In this document: positions 19,001 through 27,702 of the stretch, piece after piece
How the letters are laid out: each line of letters starts with the position of its first letter
Numbering within the stretch: position 1 is the first letter of the stretch
Assembly (NCBI GenBank): GCA_001970955.1
Contig: MPUH01000806.1
Location: 1 to 33,967 of the forward strand
DNA length: 33,967 nt
DNA from: Stentor coeruleus
Lineage: Eukaryota; Ciliophora; Heterotrichea; Heterotrichida; Stentoridae
Direction: 5' to 3'
Translations under genes and position numbers: made by a program
The notes under the pieces: model-generated
Seen by the model: only the letters and a program-made list of their open reading frames with translations
What the model was told of the DNA's origin: nothing
Database searches by the model: none

Positions 19001-21265
19001 AATACTAATACAAACAAGATACAAGATATGAGCGAAAAAGTTTACAATAATCGAGATCTCGAACCAAAACTCACAAGTTCATTTTATTTGAATACAATAA
19101 ATGATATCAATAATCAATATTTCTATACAGCTTTCTTTGATCAAAGAGCATATCAAGCACCAGCTATAGTTTATAACACAATGGCCGAAGCAATATTATA
19201 CAAAGCAACCTCTGGTTTCAAAATAAAATCATTTAACCATCCATTCCCCGTTACAAAAAAAATGAAAGATTTTTCTGGTTCTGGTGATGGTTTTGTTGGT
19301 TCTTTAATTTTTTCTTTAGGATTTAGTTTCATCCCTACAGGTATTGTGCTTTTTATAACAAAAGAACGAGAAGTCAATGTTAAACATCAGCATATGATTA
19401 GTGGAGTGTCACTTATTGCTTATTGGGTTGCTAATTTTGTTTGGGATATCGTTAAACATATTGTCCCTACTATTGTATGTTCGCTAATTATTTTAGCTTA
19501 CCAAGTGGATATTTATACTAATAACGATAATGACTATGGGTCTATGTGGGTGCTTATTGCTTTAACTGGGATCGCATCAGCCCCTTTTAGTTATTTCCTT
19601 AGTTTCTTTTTTAAAAGTCATTCAACTGCACAGATTTTTATGTTGATTATTAGTTTTGTTACTGGGAGCTGTTTTCCAAGTGCTGTTTTTGTCATGTATA
19701 TTTTTGATAGCTCAAGAGACGCTGGGAAGATTTTGTCGTGGATTTTAAGAATCTTTCCGAATTTCTGTTTCGGCTGGGGAGTCTTAAGAATCGGTTCAAA
19801 AGTATCTTTTGCATCTCTTGAAGGAAAAATCACTCCTTTAGATTCATTTGATATAGAGAGCGCTGGTGGATGTATGTTATTATTAGGTATAATAACCGTG
19901 GTTTATTTTATTCTTGTTATTATAATGGAACTATTTGAAACTAATCCTCGTTTCTCTCAACTCATAACAAGAAAAAAATCTGTATCTCCAGAGGTCTATG
20001 AACATGATAATGATGTTGATGCTGAAGCAGCTTTAGCCGAGTCTACAGATCCAAAAGATGTGCAAATAAACGTTAAAAACCTGACAAAATCATTTAAAGT
20101 TGGAGGAAGGGTTTTTGCTGCAGTAAACGGACTGAGTTTTAATGTCCAAAAAGAAGAATGTTTCGCTTTGTTAGGAATAAACGGTGCTGGGAAAACCACA
20201 ACTTTTAAAATGCTCACTGGGGAAATCCCATGTGATTCAGGTTCAGCTTATGTTGGAAGTAAAAATGTATCTAAAGAACTTTCTGAAGCTAGAACACTTA
20301 TAGGATACTGTCCTCAATTTGATGCTTTAACTGAAAATTTGACTGGAAAAGAACATTTGAATGTTTATGCACATATAAAAGGAATACCAGATGATAGAAT
20401 TAATGAACAAGTAAACTATATGCTTAAATATATGGACTTAGAACAATATGCTGATATATATGCTGGAACTTATAGTGGAGGTAATAAACGTAAACTTTCT
20501 GTTGCTATGGCACTTATAGGAAACCCTTCAGTTGTTTTCTTAGATGAACCTTCAGCTGGGATGGACCCTGAGGCTAGAAAGAAAATGTGGAAGATTTTGG
20601 GAAGTATCAAAAGTAAAAAATCAGCTGTTATTTTGACGACCCATTCAATGGAAGAAGCTGAAGCTTTGTGTGACAGGATGACTATTATGGTAAAAGGTAG
20701 ATTAAAATGCATCGGAACTTCGACTTGGATTAAAAACAAATTTGGTGATGGATATGAATTAGAAGTAAAAATTGAAATACCTAATCAACAAGAAGTTAAT
20801 GAATATTCAAGTAGACTTGATCAATTGGTTGGTAATTATAATGTTACTTTTGATACATTGGATAGAAGCTTAGAATTACTTGGTGTGGGATATTTAAGAC
20901 CATTTATTGCAAATATTGGTTCAGGGGCTGCTATTTTTAATAGTCTTCAAAATGATGGATATGTAAGTAAAGAGGCTTTAGCTTCATGGTGTCTTATTGA
21001 ATATGTTGGTAATCAGATAAAAAATTGGCTTGATAGTGAGTTTAATGAAGTAGAGGTTATTGAACATTATCATTTGATGTCGAAGTTTAAACTTAAGAAA
21101 ATACATGTAAAATCGATTGGGTATTTGTTTTCAGTGGTTGAAGGGAAAAAGGAAAAGATGAGGATTTCAGATTACTCTATATGTATGACGTCGCTTGAAC
21201 AGATTTTCAATAGGTTTGCTAAGAGAGCTGAGATGGAAGAAGTCGAGAGGATGGGAAGAAATTAG
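16061..21265 (+). CDS. ABCA-type full ABC transporter
   Basis: The 1734-residue protein has the ABCA order TMD1-NBD1-TMD2-NBD2. It starts MGVWSQYRALLFKNW, typical of ABCA, with a first membrane segment at about 26-42, a large extracytosolic loop, then a membrane bundle from about 275. NBD1 has Walker A GHNGAGKTT (K576), signature LSGGQ (670-674), Walker B Asp694-Glu695 and His726. NBD2 has GINGAGKTT (K1378), a variant signature YSGGN (1471-1475), Asp1495-Glu1496 and His1528. Both sites look competent for ATP. ABCA proteins move lipids across membranes, but the substrate here is unknown. An 18-bp in-frame tandem repeat lies in the second loop (969-980). Stop is TAG. It converges on the PAS gene. 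Confidence 0.95.
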   Translation: MGVWSQYRALLFKNWILWKRKVFGSLCEVLFPIGLIVVIGLIRATSPAKDKDAQSWNDQVSDSYFISPEVSDYLIYDGASWNAKDNQESPFKSCPMYQDAGPESKSFSYSIITSDKIIENDFINYMTSKIDALSGLTGNTHQEFDSITNLEDFIKSSKYEDGRKLCFAVYLENKGSNDYEVSFRYNITETQPSGGRRLGDFIDIFYLDNPDYDDLIVSPTDFGKNFFNYGFLTLNNLVHNYFLQSNTSNPDSYIKATIAPMRFGKYIEDTFLTAIGSILSFFIIISYLVPVCRLLSAIVQEKETKTKEMMMMMGLTNSAYWLSWITYYVIIYTVISIIITILTVRMKIFTNSNGGLIFLYFWLFGMACISFSIFLSMFFSKSRSAVLVGVPIFLGSYFVSFAVNDPLMSLNKKAGASLLPTVGFTLVTNVICQLETGQTGIQHNNSDYTIANYNFGVYIGLMIIDIVYMSVLAIYLEAVWPTEWGVKRPWYFLCSKGFWCPRKVHTSDSLFETEVKWGDAVEPVDSTLETQKASGKALLVRGLTKRFANKLAVENLNLDIYEGQIFALLGHNGAGKTTTMSMMAGLIPATTGDMTINGTYLSKDLYKIREHLGVCPQHNVLFPDLNAEEHLYLFSIFKGINDKKRIHEMSQIKLKELELLPQAQRQTKHLSGGQKRKLSLAIALIGDSPVVLLDEPTSGMDLTARRHMWDMLKNNKTGRIIILTTHYMEEADVLADRIAIMSEGKLRCCGSSMFLKSRYGVGYYLTMVKSQEAISNSKQLENFVKSNITGSKLMTDYQGEITFQLPSSSSGEFISFFEELDTNLNNFGLLSYSISATTLEEVFLRVARGDDEMLKKEANDDKDEDSPLIEDSFVLSKDRIKGSLIWNHFITLTKKRAISSKRDFKTILFEIFIPVILIIIGLSLMLIPSFLANYSGYELSFSKFSKIQNIFYGGDSKISDYMDYIDNQNTIILKNTIILKNTNTNKIQDMSEKVYNNRDLEPKLTSSFYLNTINDINNQYFYTAFFDQRAYQAPAIVYNTMAEAILYKATSGFKIKSFNHPFPVTKKMKDFSGSGDGFVGSLIFSLGFSFIPTGIVLFITKEREVNVKHQHMISGVSLIAYWVANFVWDIVKHIVPTIVCSLIILAYQVDIYTNNDNDYGSMWVLIALTGIASAPFSYFLSFFFKSHSTAQIFMLIISFVTGSCFPSAVFVMYIFDSSRDAGKILSWILRIFPNFCFGWGVLRIGSKVSFASLEGKITPLDSFDIESAGGCMLLLGIITVVYFILVIIMELFETNPRFSQLITRKKSVSPEVYEHDNDVDAEAALAESTDPKDVQINVKNLTKSFKVGGRVFAAVNGLSFNVQKEECFALLGINGAGKTTTFKMLTGEIPCDSGSAYVGSKNVSKELSEARTLIGYCPQFDALTENLTGKEHLNVYAHIKGIPDDRINEQVNYMLKYMDLEQYADIYAGTYSGGNKRKLSVAMALIGNPSVVFLDEPSAGMDPEARKKMWKILGSIKSKKSAVILTTHSMEEAEALCDRMTIMVKGRLKCIGTSTWIKNKFGDGYELEVKIEIPNQQEVNEYSSRLDQLVGNYNVTFDTLDRSLELLGVGYLRPFIANIGSGAAIFNSLQNDGYVSKEALASWCLIEYVGNQIKNWLDSEFNEVEVIEHYHLMSKFKLKKIHVKSIGYLFSVVEGKKEKMRISDYSICMTSLEQIFNRFAKRAEMEEVERMGRN
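18965..19000 (+). repeat. 18-bp in-frame tandem duplication in the ABCA gene
   Basis: Two exact copies of the 18-base unit AATACTATAATATTAAAA encode NTIILK twice (residues 969-974 and 975-980), followed by a partial third copy (AATACT). It lies in the extracytosolic loop of the second membrane half, where length variation should be tolerated. Confidence 0.9.
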
Positions 21266-21739
21266 TTATTTTTAGTTAGTTATTTAGTTTAAAGTATTAG
21301 AGAAGGGATGGAATGATTGGTTTTTGATGAGAAGATATTTAAGTCGCTTATTTTCAGGGGTATTTTTCAATAGAGAATGAAAAATTGAGGAAAATAATAG
21401 AGGTTATGTGATGGAGAATTCTGTTACTTTTATGTTGATTGATTATATTATAGTATTGATTTTATTATCAAAATGTGTATTTAGATTATAAATATGTATC
21501 TGCCAAGTCTAATTATATACAAAATCAATTTATTATAACAAAAATATAGACAAATCTTTAATAACTTTTACTATGAGTTTTTTATATATATTTATATTAT
21601 AATTTGCCCTTATTAAAACAAAATTTACAACCTAAACTACATTTCACTTTACCTATCATAATAAACATATAAAAAACTTACAAACTATACATGATTTTCT
21701 AGTAAATAATCCTTTTTAATTGCTTACTTTATAATATCT
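21266..21739. other. Convergent intergenic region
   Basis: It lies between the 3' ends of the ABCA and PAS genes. The left part is G/T-rich and the right part C/A-rich on the plus strand. No gene or repeat is seen. Confidence 0.6.
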
Positions 21740-24700
21740 CTAATATATTATTTGAAAAGCTGTCTCAATATATCCCAAAGTTTCTCTCTCCCTATTAAAA
21801 AATCTCCTTAATCCAAACAAGTAAATTACAATAAAAAACACCCCCAACCCAACATTAAAATAAACCAAGTCAATAACTTTTGTATTTACAGCATCCTTAA
21901 TAGCATTATCAGTAACAGGTATAATCCATTTAAAACTATCAATTCCTTCTTTTAACTGTTTAAAGTAATACTCAAAATCTTGAAACGATAATGTTTTTTC
22001 CATTTGAATTAAAAAATAAGTTTCACGTCTTAGTAATGTAAGACCTTGAGATAAACCTTTTGAAAAAATACCATATTGAAGATCAGTACTTTTATAAAGC
22101 ATATCCCAAACACTTTGTGGTGTGTAGATTTTATATAGTCTTCCATGAAGCTTTTGTCTTAGTAAACGAAGTTCTATATTAAGTTGAGTGAACATAGATT
22201 TAAATTCAGGAAAATAGCAAAAATCTCCATATCTCAGACATAATTCCTGATCTTGTTCATTTGCCAAAATCTCAAGAGTCATATACGAAAGCTGTACCAT
22301 TTTACTTCTTCTATTGCCCATGGTATTTAGAAAGTCTATCCTAAATATCATAGAGTTTTGGATCTGGACAATAAAATAATAATAAAATACAATAAAACAT
22401 ATTAAGCATGTTAAAACTGTAGCTAAAGCAATAAAGATATAATTCCTGCTAGTTTTAAGTACAATATTTGATCTATGTCCATGTTTTTCTATATCAGAAT
22501 CTGCATCTAAAACATTATGCTGATTATAAAGGCGGTCTAAAATACACAATCTCATTGAAGGATAGTTTTCTTTTGCTTTACCAAGGAAAAACTGCATAAT
22601 TTTAGATATATCCTTGCTTAAAAGACTTGCTATAATAACTAATGATATAAATAAAGCTAAAATCGCTATTGAACATCCAATCATTATCATACTAGAACTT
22701 TCACTGATATTATTTACTTTTTGATGATCACATAACTGTAAATTATTATATGCGTTTTTTACTTCAAATAAAGAACTTTTTAAACTGTTGAATATTAGAA
22801 AAAACATTTCACTATTAAAATTATAGTCATTTTTTATAAGTTTCATATAGATTTTTTCAGTCTAAATAGTTTTTACGTTTTTTGCTGATGCTTGGATTAA
22901 GTTGTTTATGTTGCTATATGATAAGATTTTGGACTTTGGATCTAACCATTGTGAGATTGTGTTATCTTTGATTAATGCTGATTCAGGACAATATTCCAAA
23001 TCTGAACTTCTTAATTTATTTCCAAGTTGTATAAAGCTTGTATATAATTCTAGAATATCAGAGCTGTTATAAAAAAAAGTTGTGTTTAATCTGTAGTTCA
23101 AATCTATTATTCTACTATAAAGTCCAACTTCTCCAAATTTTAAGTAAATTTCATCTAATAAATTTGCAGCATCAGAATTAATACTCTTATTAACCTTAGC
23201 ACAAACAAAAGCAAGCAATATAAAATTAGCAACAATAATTCCGAAGGCCTAAATAAACTCTACCATGGTAAAAAAAATAATCTTCAAAGCTTTAAACAAC
23301 CTAAAAATCTTAGAAAAGTTCTTCAGAATTTTCTGCTCGTATTTGCTTGTAGACGAACTTTTTGATACCGACTTGAATTTGTCAGTTAAAATTTTCGTTT
23401 CTACATGGCTTTTAATCCTAGACTCATCTCTAGATTTTTGTTTCCTATAAAAAAAATTATCATCTCCCACCTGAGCTTGAAATTGTGTTAATTCTCTCTC
23501 TAAGTTCCTCCCTTGACTAATACAATTAAGAATCTGCTCTTTATCTTTATATTCTTTAATTATATTAATTGAAATTACAGTCTTCGTCCCAATTATAGTT
23601 TCTTGAAGAACTATAGCTGAAGCATGCCCAGTTTTATAGTTTAAAATAACAGTGTACTTTTTAGCTATTAGTTCTTGAAAAGATTCATAAGGTATATATT
23701 CATGTAAAAAAGTTTGTTCGATTTTATAAAAATCTAATCCTAAAGCTGCAGGAAACCGTTTTGTATGTGAATAAATAAGCCCTTTTTGACTAATAATTGC
23801 TGCATCTTGGTTTCCATTCATAGGTTCTATAAATACCACAAAATTTGCTTTAAACTCATATCCAACACATTCGCCGCGGAAAATACATCCAACAATAAAC
23901 CCTTCAGATGTTAAAAGATACAAAGGTGTTTCTCTAAAAATATGCTCAGATGAAGATGCTACAATAAAGCGCATGAGTTTTTTATTATGGGCTTTATTAT
24001 AAGGGTGTGGTATAAAATCGTTTAAACTATAGCTTTTAGTATCAATCGAATTGATTTTTAATAGTTGACAAAGACCATAAGACATATAAATCATTTTACC
24101 TATATTTTTATATGAACCAGATACTATACATATACAAGATTCTGGGTTGGAATACGAATTAAATTGTCTTTCTTGGCTTTTTTTGTTTGTATACTGCACT
24201 TGAGAACGACTTAAATATACTTGTCCAAGGTTTTTTTCATGGAGGATATCACTAAGAAAAGTCCCAAAGTTTCTATTAACCACAGAACTATCAGGAAATC
24301 TCCCAGTAATCGACACATATTTTTTTTTACACTCATCCAACAACATATAAAAACTCTTCAAATCTTCAAACAATTTCCTGATCTCCACATTTTTCATAAT
24401 AATACTAGTCAAAAGCTTTAAAAAAACTTCACAAAACCTTAACTCAATATCATTCACCATATCTAAATCCAATAAAAATAAACTCAGCTTAAGTCCTTCA
24501 GAAAAAGCTAAACCTCTAGTCTTTAAGATTTTCATACATTTATATATTTGGAAATTTGTTATTATTTTATACCCTTCAACTTCAGCTCTAGATAATTTCA
24601 TTGCAGCTAAAGTTGAGTTTTTTAATATATCATTACAATAATAAGCTTGAAATACAAAAAGCATTTTATCTTTTTGTCTATCGTAATTGTAATTCATGTA

Positions 24701-25765
24701 TTTTAATAGTTTTATATAATTTTCTGAACTTTTCCATAGTTCCCTTGAAGCAAGTTCGAATTTTTTTAATGTGAAATTTATACTTTCTTTGCTTTTTGTA
24801 AGAGAAGTTTTATTGGCTTTGATATAGCTCAGGGAAGAAATTATGATTAAAGGCTGAAGGAAGATACATAGGATGAAAGTTACGCTTGAGTTTTGAAGGA
24901 GGGAGCCTAGGATGAAAAAACACCCAATGCAAAAAGCTTCGAAGTTTATAAGGATTTTTGCGCAATTCATGTAAGAGGAGTAGTATGGAAGATTAGAAAA
25001 ATATTGATAAGCACAGAACCCAAACATAATAATTTCTAATACTAAACCAATCTGATAGCTAGATTGAAGCAAACTGATATAAAAGCAACTACTTGTAAAC
25101 ATAATGATTTTTAACTGTATGTCTGTGTTTGGAAAAGCTTTTGCATATAAATCTATATCTGCCAAAGAATGTCTTACCTCAAAATTGCAGCTCTCATAAA
25201 GAAATGTAAGTGTAATTAATATCATAAGAGATAACAAAGATAGTATTTCACCTATTTTCCCAAAATTTGCTTCATTTGAATCTAAGTCTCCAGGGAATTC
25301 ACTTATTACACTATTAATAAAGTGTGAATATTTGAAAAGTATTATCAATGAAGTGCAGGAACTTACAAAAAATACTTCACATAAAATATATGTAACAAAC
25401 CTAAAAATCTGTATGATGCATATTGGTAAATTTTTACTTTTGAACAAAAGAATCATCTGAAGAAAAAGAGTTAAAGCACATAAAAACAATAAAGATACTA
25501 CTATTAAAGAAAAAATACCAAAAAACCCAATTGACGCTGCTAGAATATCAGGACATGAATAAGCCAACACAAACCAAAAAGGCTTATAGTTATCCCAAAA
25601 ATCATAGTTCAAATATGGGGTCCAAAAGAATCTTATAATTTGCAAAATCTGAACGGTACTTGTGAATAAAATCCCCACTTTTTGTGTCCTTGTTGATTGA
25701 CTACAACTTATAGACTCATTTCCAAAAATGCTATGCAAGTATTGGTATAATTTTTCACTATCCAT
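21740..25765 (-). CDS. Large multi-pass membrane protein with PAS-like domain, three exons
   Basis: Exons 25765-23264, 23248-22877 and 22861-21740 join through two 15-nt introns into 1331 residues. The N-terminal half has about six to eight membrane segments (about 63-315). A helical linker follows, then a PAS-like fold at about 540-650. It includes SLNDFIPHPYNKAHNKKLM, the 'LMP..Y..H' element seen in ciliate proteins related to Dictyostelium tiny macrocysts TmcB/TmcC. A basic region follows, then a C-terminal unit: one segment just after intron 1 (AFGIIVANFILLAFVCA), an outside loop, two or three further segments and a last one near FIVIYLFGL. I infer a sensory membrane protein. The ligand or cofactor of the PAS domain is not evident. 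This family is not the TMC ion-channel family despite the similar name. Stop is TAG. Read without splicing, the locus would look like three separate genes. Confidence 0.82.
22862..22876 (-). other. 15-nt intron 2 in the PAS membrane-protein gene
   Basis: On the coding strand it reads GTAAAAACTATTTAG, with A at position 10 and an in-frame TAG at its 3' end. Removing it joins ...SAKN to TEKIYMKLI. Confidence 0.9.
23249..23263 (-). other. 15-nt intron 1 in the PAS membrane-protein gene
   Basis: On the coding strand it reads GTAGAGTTTATTTAG, with A at position 10 and an in-frame TAG at its end. Removing it joins ...IIFFTM to AFGIIVANFILLAF, completing a hydrophobic membrane segment. Confidence 0.92.
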
Positions 25766-26633
25766 TTTCTAAACTATGAGTAAATATAGCCTTTGAAATG
25801 TTTTTAATGATATATTTCGTTTTTAATACTTTTAGTTTCTAGATTTTTGTAATTTTTATGATTTATTTGATATGATTTTAAGGAACATTTAGATTTTGTT
25901 TGTTGAGTTATGATTTTTTAATACAATTTTTAGAATATTTTGCATGTAAAATACTCTAGTGGTGGAAGGGTATTTTTAGGAATTTTGAGGATTTATAGGG
26001 AATCAATGTTTTTTATGTTAGATAAAAAGTTTTATGGAGTTTCTATTTTTCTTAGTGGATTATTTTTAATGTTAGAGATTATGAAGAGTTTCTTAGATAT
26101 TTTTTTTGAGATGTAGTTTTTGGTGGATTTTTATACTTTTGAGTATAAGGTAATTTTTTATCTTGAGATAGAGTTTTTTTTAATATTTTTTATATGCTTA
26201 TTAGGCTAATAACGAATTATATTTAGATTGTTATATTAATATAATCGATTAATATTTGTATTAGTATTCGCATTATGAACTCTGGTAGATTTTAGGGTAT
26301 TTTTTGTGATTTTTATCAGGTTTTAAATATTCTAATTGCTTATATAGAAATTATATCCTCATATAACACACAATTTACTTCAATCATAAAATATCATCTC
26401 TAAATTCTTAACATCTAAATAATCTTAATTTCACCAAAAAAATCCTAATCCTTCATCTATTTCCTCTCAAAAACCTAAAAAGTATCTCATGTTACTTTAT
26501 AGCATTCCTTTCATTCCATCATTTTATATTATAAATTCCTGCACATTATTCACATCATCATAAAAATCCTTTAAAAATCTATTTCTCTATCATAATCTCC
26601 CTTAAATATTTAATTCTTATTATCAAGGCTATT
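25766..26633. other. Long intergenic region, no gene seen
   Basis: It lies between two minus-strand genes. The left part is G/T-rich (13 G, 1 C in 25981-26040). It switches to C/A-rich near 26340. Many short direct similarities reflect low complexity, and no RNA gene or intact frame is seen. Confidence 0.6.
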
Positions 26634-26993
26634 CTATACAAAATTTTCACTTTTTTTGATTTTTTTCTTCCTTTTATGTTTCGATTTCTTCTTCTTCCTC
26701 TTCACATTTCCGTCATATAAAATAACTTTATGCTCTGAACCATCCATAGATAAAATAATACTAGGCCTTTTAATAGTTCTAACTCTTAAATGCGCATTGT
26801 CTCTTATTTCTGTGATATCTCCTTCAGGTAATTTTTCTTTGTCAGGTTCTTCGAAAGACCCACAGTTTTTATTTTTGTCACTATTGTTTTCGATTTTCTC
26901 TATAATTTCTAGTTCCTGAATATTCTGTACAGGCTTTTCCTTTTCAGTCTCTCCACGACAGCAGAAAAGAAAACATGCTAAAAACTCTTTCAT
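26634..26993 (-). CDS. Small unknown protein with N-terminal Cys cluster and Lys-rich tail
   Basis: The 119-residue product starts MKEFLACFLFCCRGE, with Cys7, Cys11 and Cys12 in a hydrophobic context that could be palmitoylated. An acidic middle follows (about 15-65), then a beta-prone stretch (SIILSMDGSEHKVILYDG, about 78-95) and a strongly basic end KRKKKKSKHKRKKKIKK (98-114). The basic end could bind membranes, nucleic acid or act as a nuclear signal. Stop is TAG. The opposite strand is also open, but it encodes only a Phe/Leu/Ser-rich shadow of the Lys-rich tail. No family recognised. Confidence 0.6.
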   Translation of the reverse strand: MKEFLACFLFCCRGETEKEKPVQNIQELEIIEKIENNSDKNKNCGSFEEPDKEKLPEGDITEIRDNAHLRVRTIKRPSIILSMDGSEHKVILYDGNVKRKKKKSKHKRKKKIKKSENFV

Positions 26994-27023
26994 TGTTTAT
27001 ATTTAAATTATAATTTCTTAATA

Positions 27024-27310
27024 CTAAATTAAATTAAACACCCAAATGTCTAGGGTGCAGATGTTCAAGTCTTTGATTTCAGTATAGTCCTCTAGTGCAA
27101 TTTTTGAGTAAAATAATCTATTTTTTGGAGTTTCAGATAATTCGACAGGGTTATAAGATAATATGTAAATTGCATACTAATCAGTAATACATTATAAGCC
27201 AATTTTCTCATAATGTTGTATTTTTTTAATATTTTCTCCTTCAATCCAATATTTTTTATAAACTTCATCTCAGGTAGTAACGTACAATAACTATTTACTG
27301 ATAGATTCAT
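27024..27310 (-). other. Doubtful small gene, possibly with a 14-nt intron
   Basis: From the ATG at 27310 the frame encodes a plausible LPEMKFIKNIGLKEKILKKY and continues to RKLAYN. If GTATTACTGATTAG (27177-27190) is then removed, the frame goes on as YAIYILSYNPVELSETPKN and ends ...LNICTLDIWVFNLI before TAG at 27024-27026, about 90 residues in all. The intron would be 14 nt, one shorter than all others here. Without splicing, the frame stops at 27092 after 72 residues. It could be a real gene, a decayed one, or chance. Confidence 0.3.
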
Positions 27311-27702
27311 TCATAAAAAAAAAGAGTTTATCGTCAAATTTAAACTCTAAATTTATTCGACACAAAAATCATCATCTGAACGAAATAAATATTTTATTAG
27401 GATATGAAGCGAAGTTTAAATAATAGTTTTTATTTCAAATAAATATTTTATTAGGATATGAAGCGAAGTTTAAATAATAGTTTTTGTTTCCTAGGAAAAA
27501 TATGCAATATTTTACAAGATAGATTAAGACTATCATTATATAATTAACAATATTTATTAGTATCAATAAGGCTCAATAGAAAGTTTTACGAAATTCAGCA
27601 TTCAAAAGGTATATTAGATTATTGTTGAATATGTAGGTTTTATACTGTTTTGATATAACAATCAAATTTTTTTTAACCTATTCAAACTTAAATATCTAAA
27701 CT
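27311..27702. other. Intergenic region with a tandem duplication
   Basis: Apart from the 54-bp tandem duplication at 27383-27490 I see no gene or other structured element in this stretch. Confidence 0.55.
27383..27490. repeat. 54-bp tandem duplication
   Basis: Bases 27383-27436 and 27437-27490 are adjacent copies of the same 54-base unit and differ at one position (A versus G near the end). There is no N between them, so unlike the joints at 4355 and 5151 this looks like a real recent duplication. Confidence 0.92.

Noticed and set aside
26656..26919. Plus-strand open frame opposite the small Lys-rich gene
   Set aside because: Phe/Leu/Ser-rich shadow of the AAA/GAA-rich coding strand.
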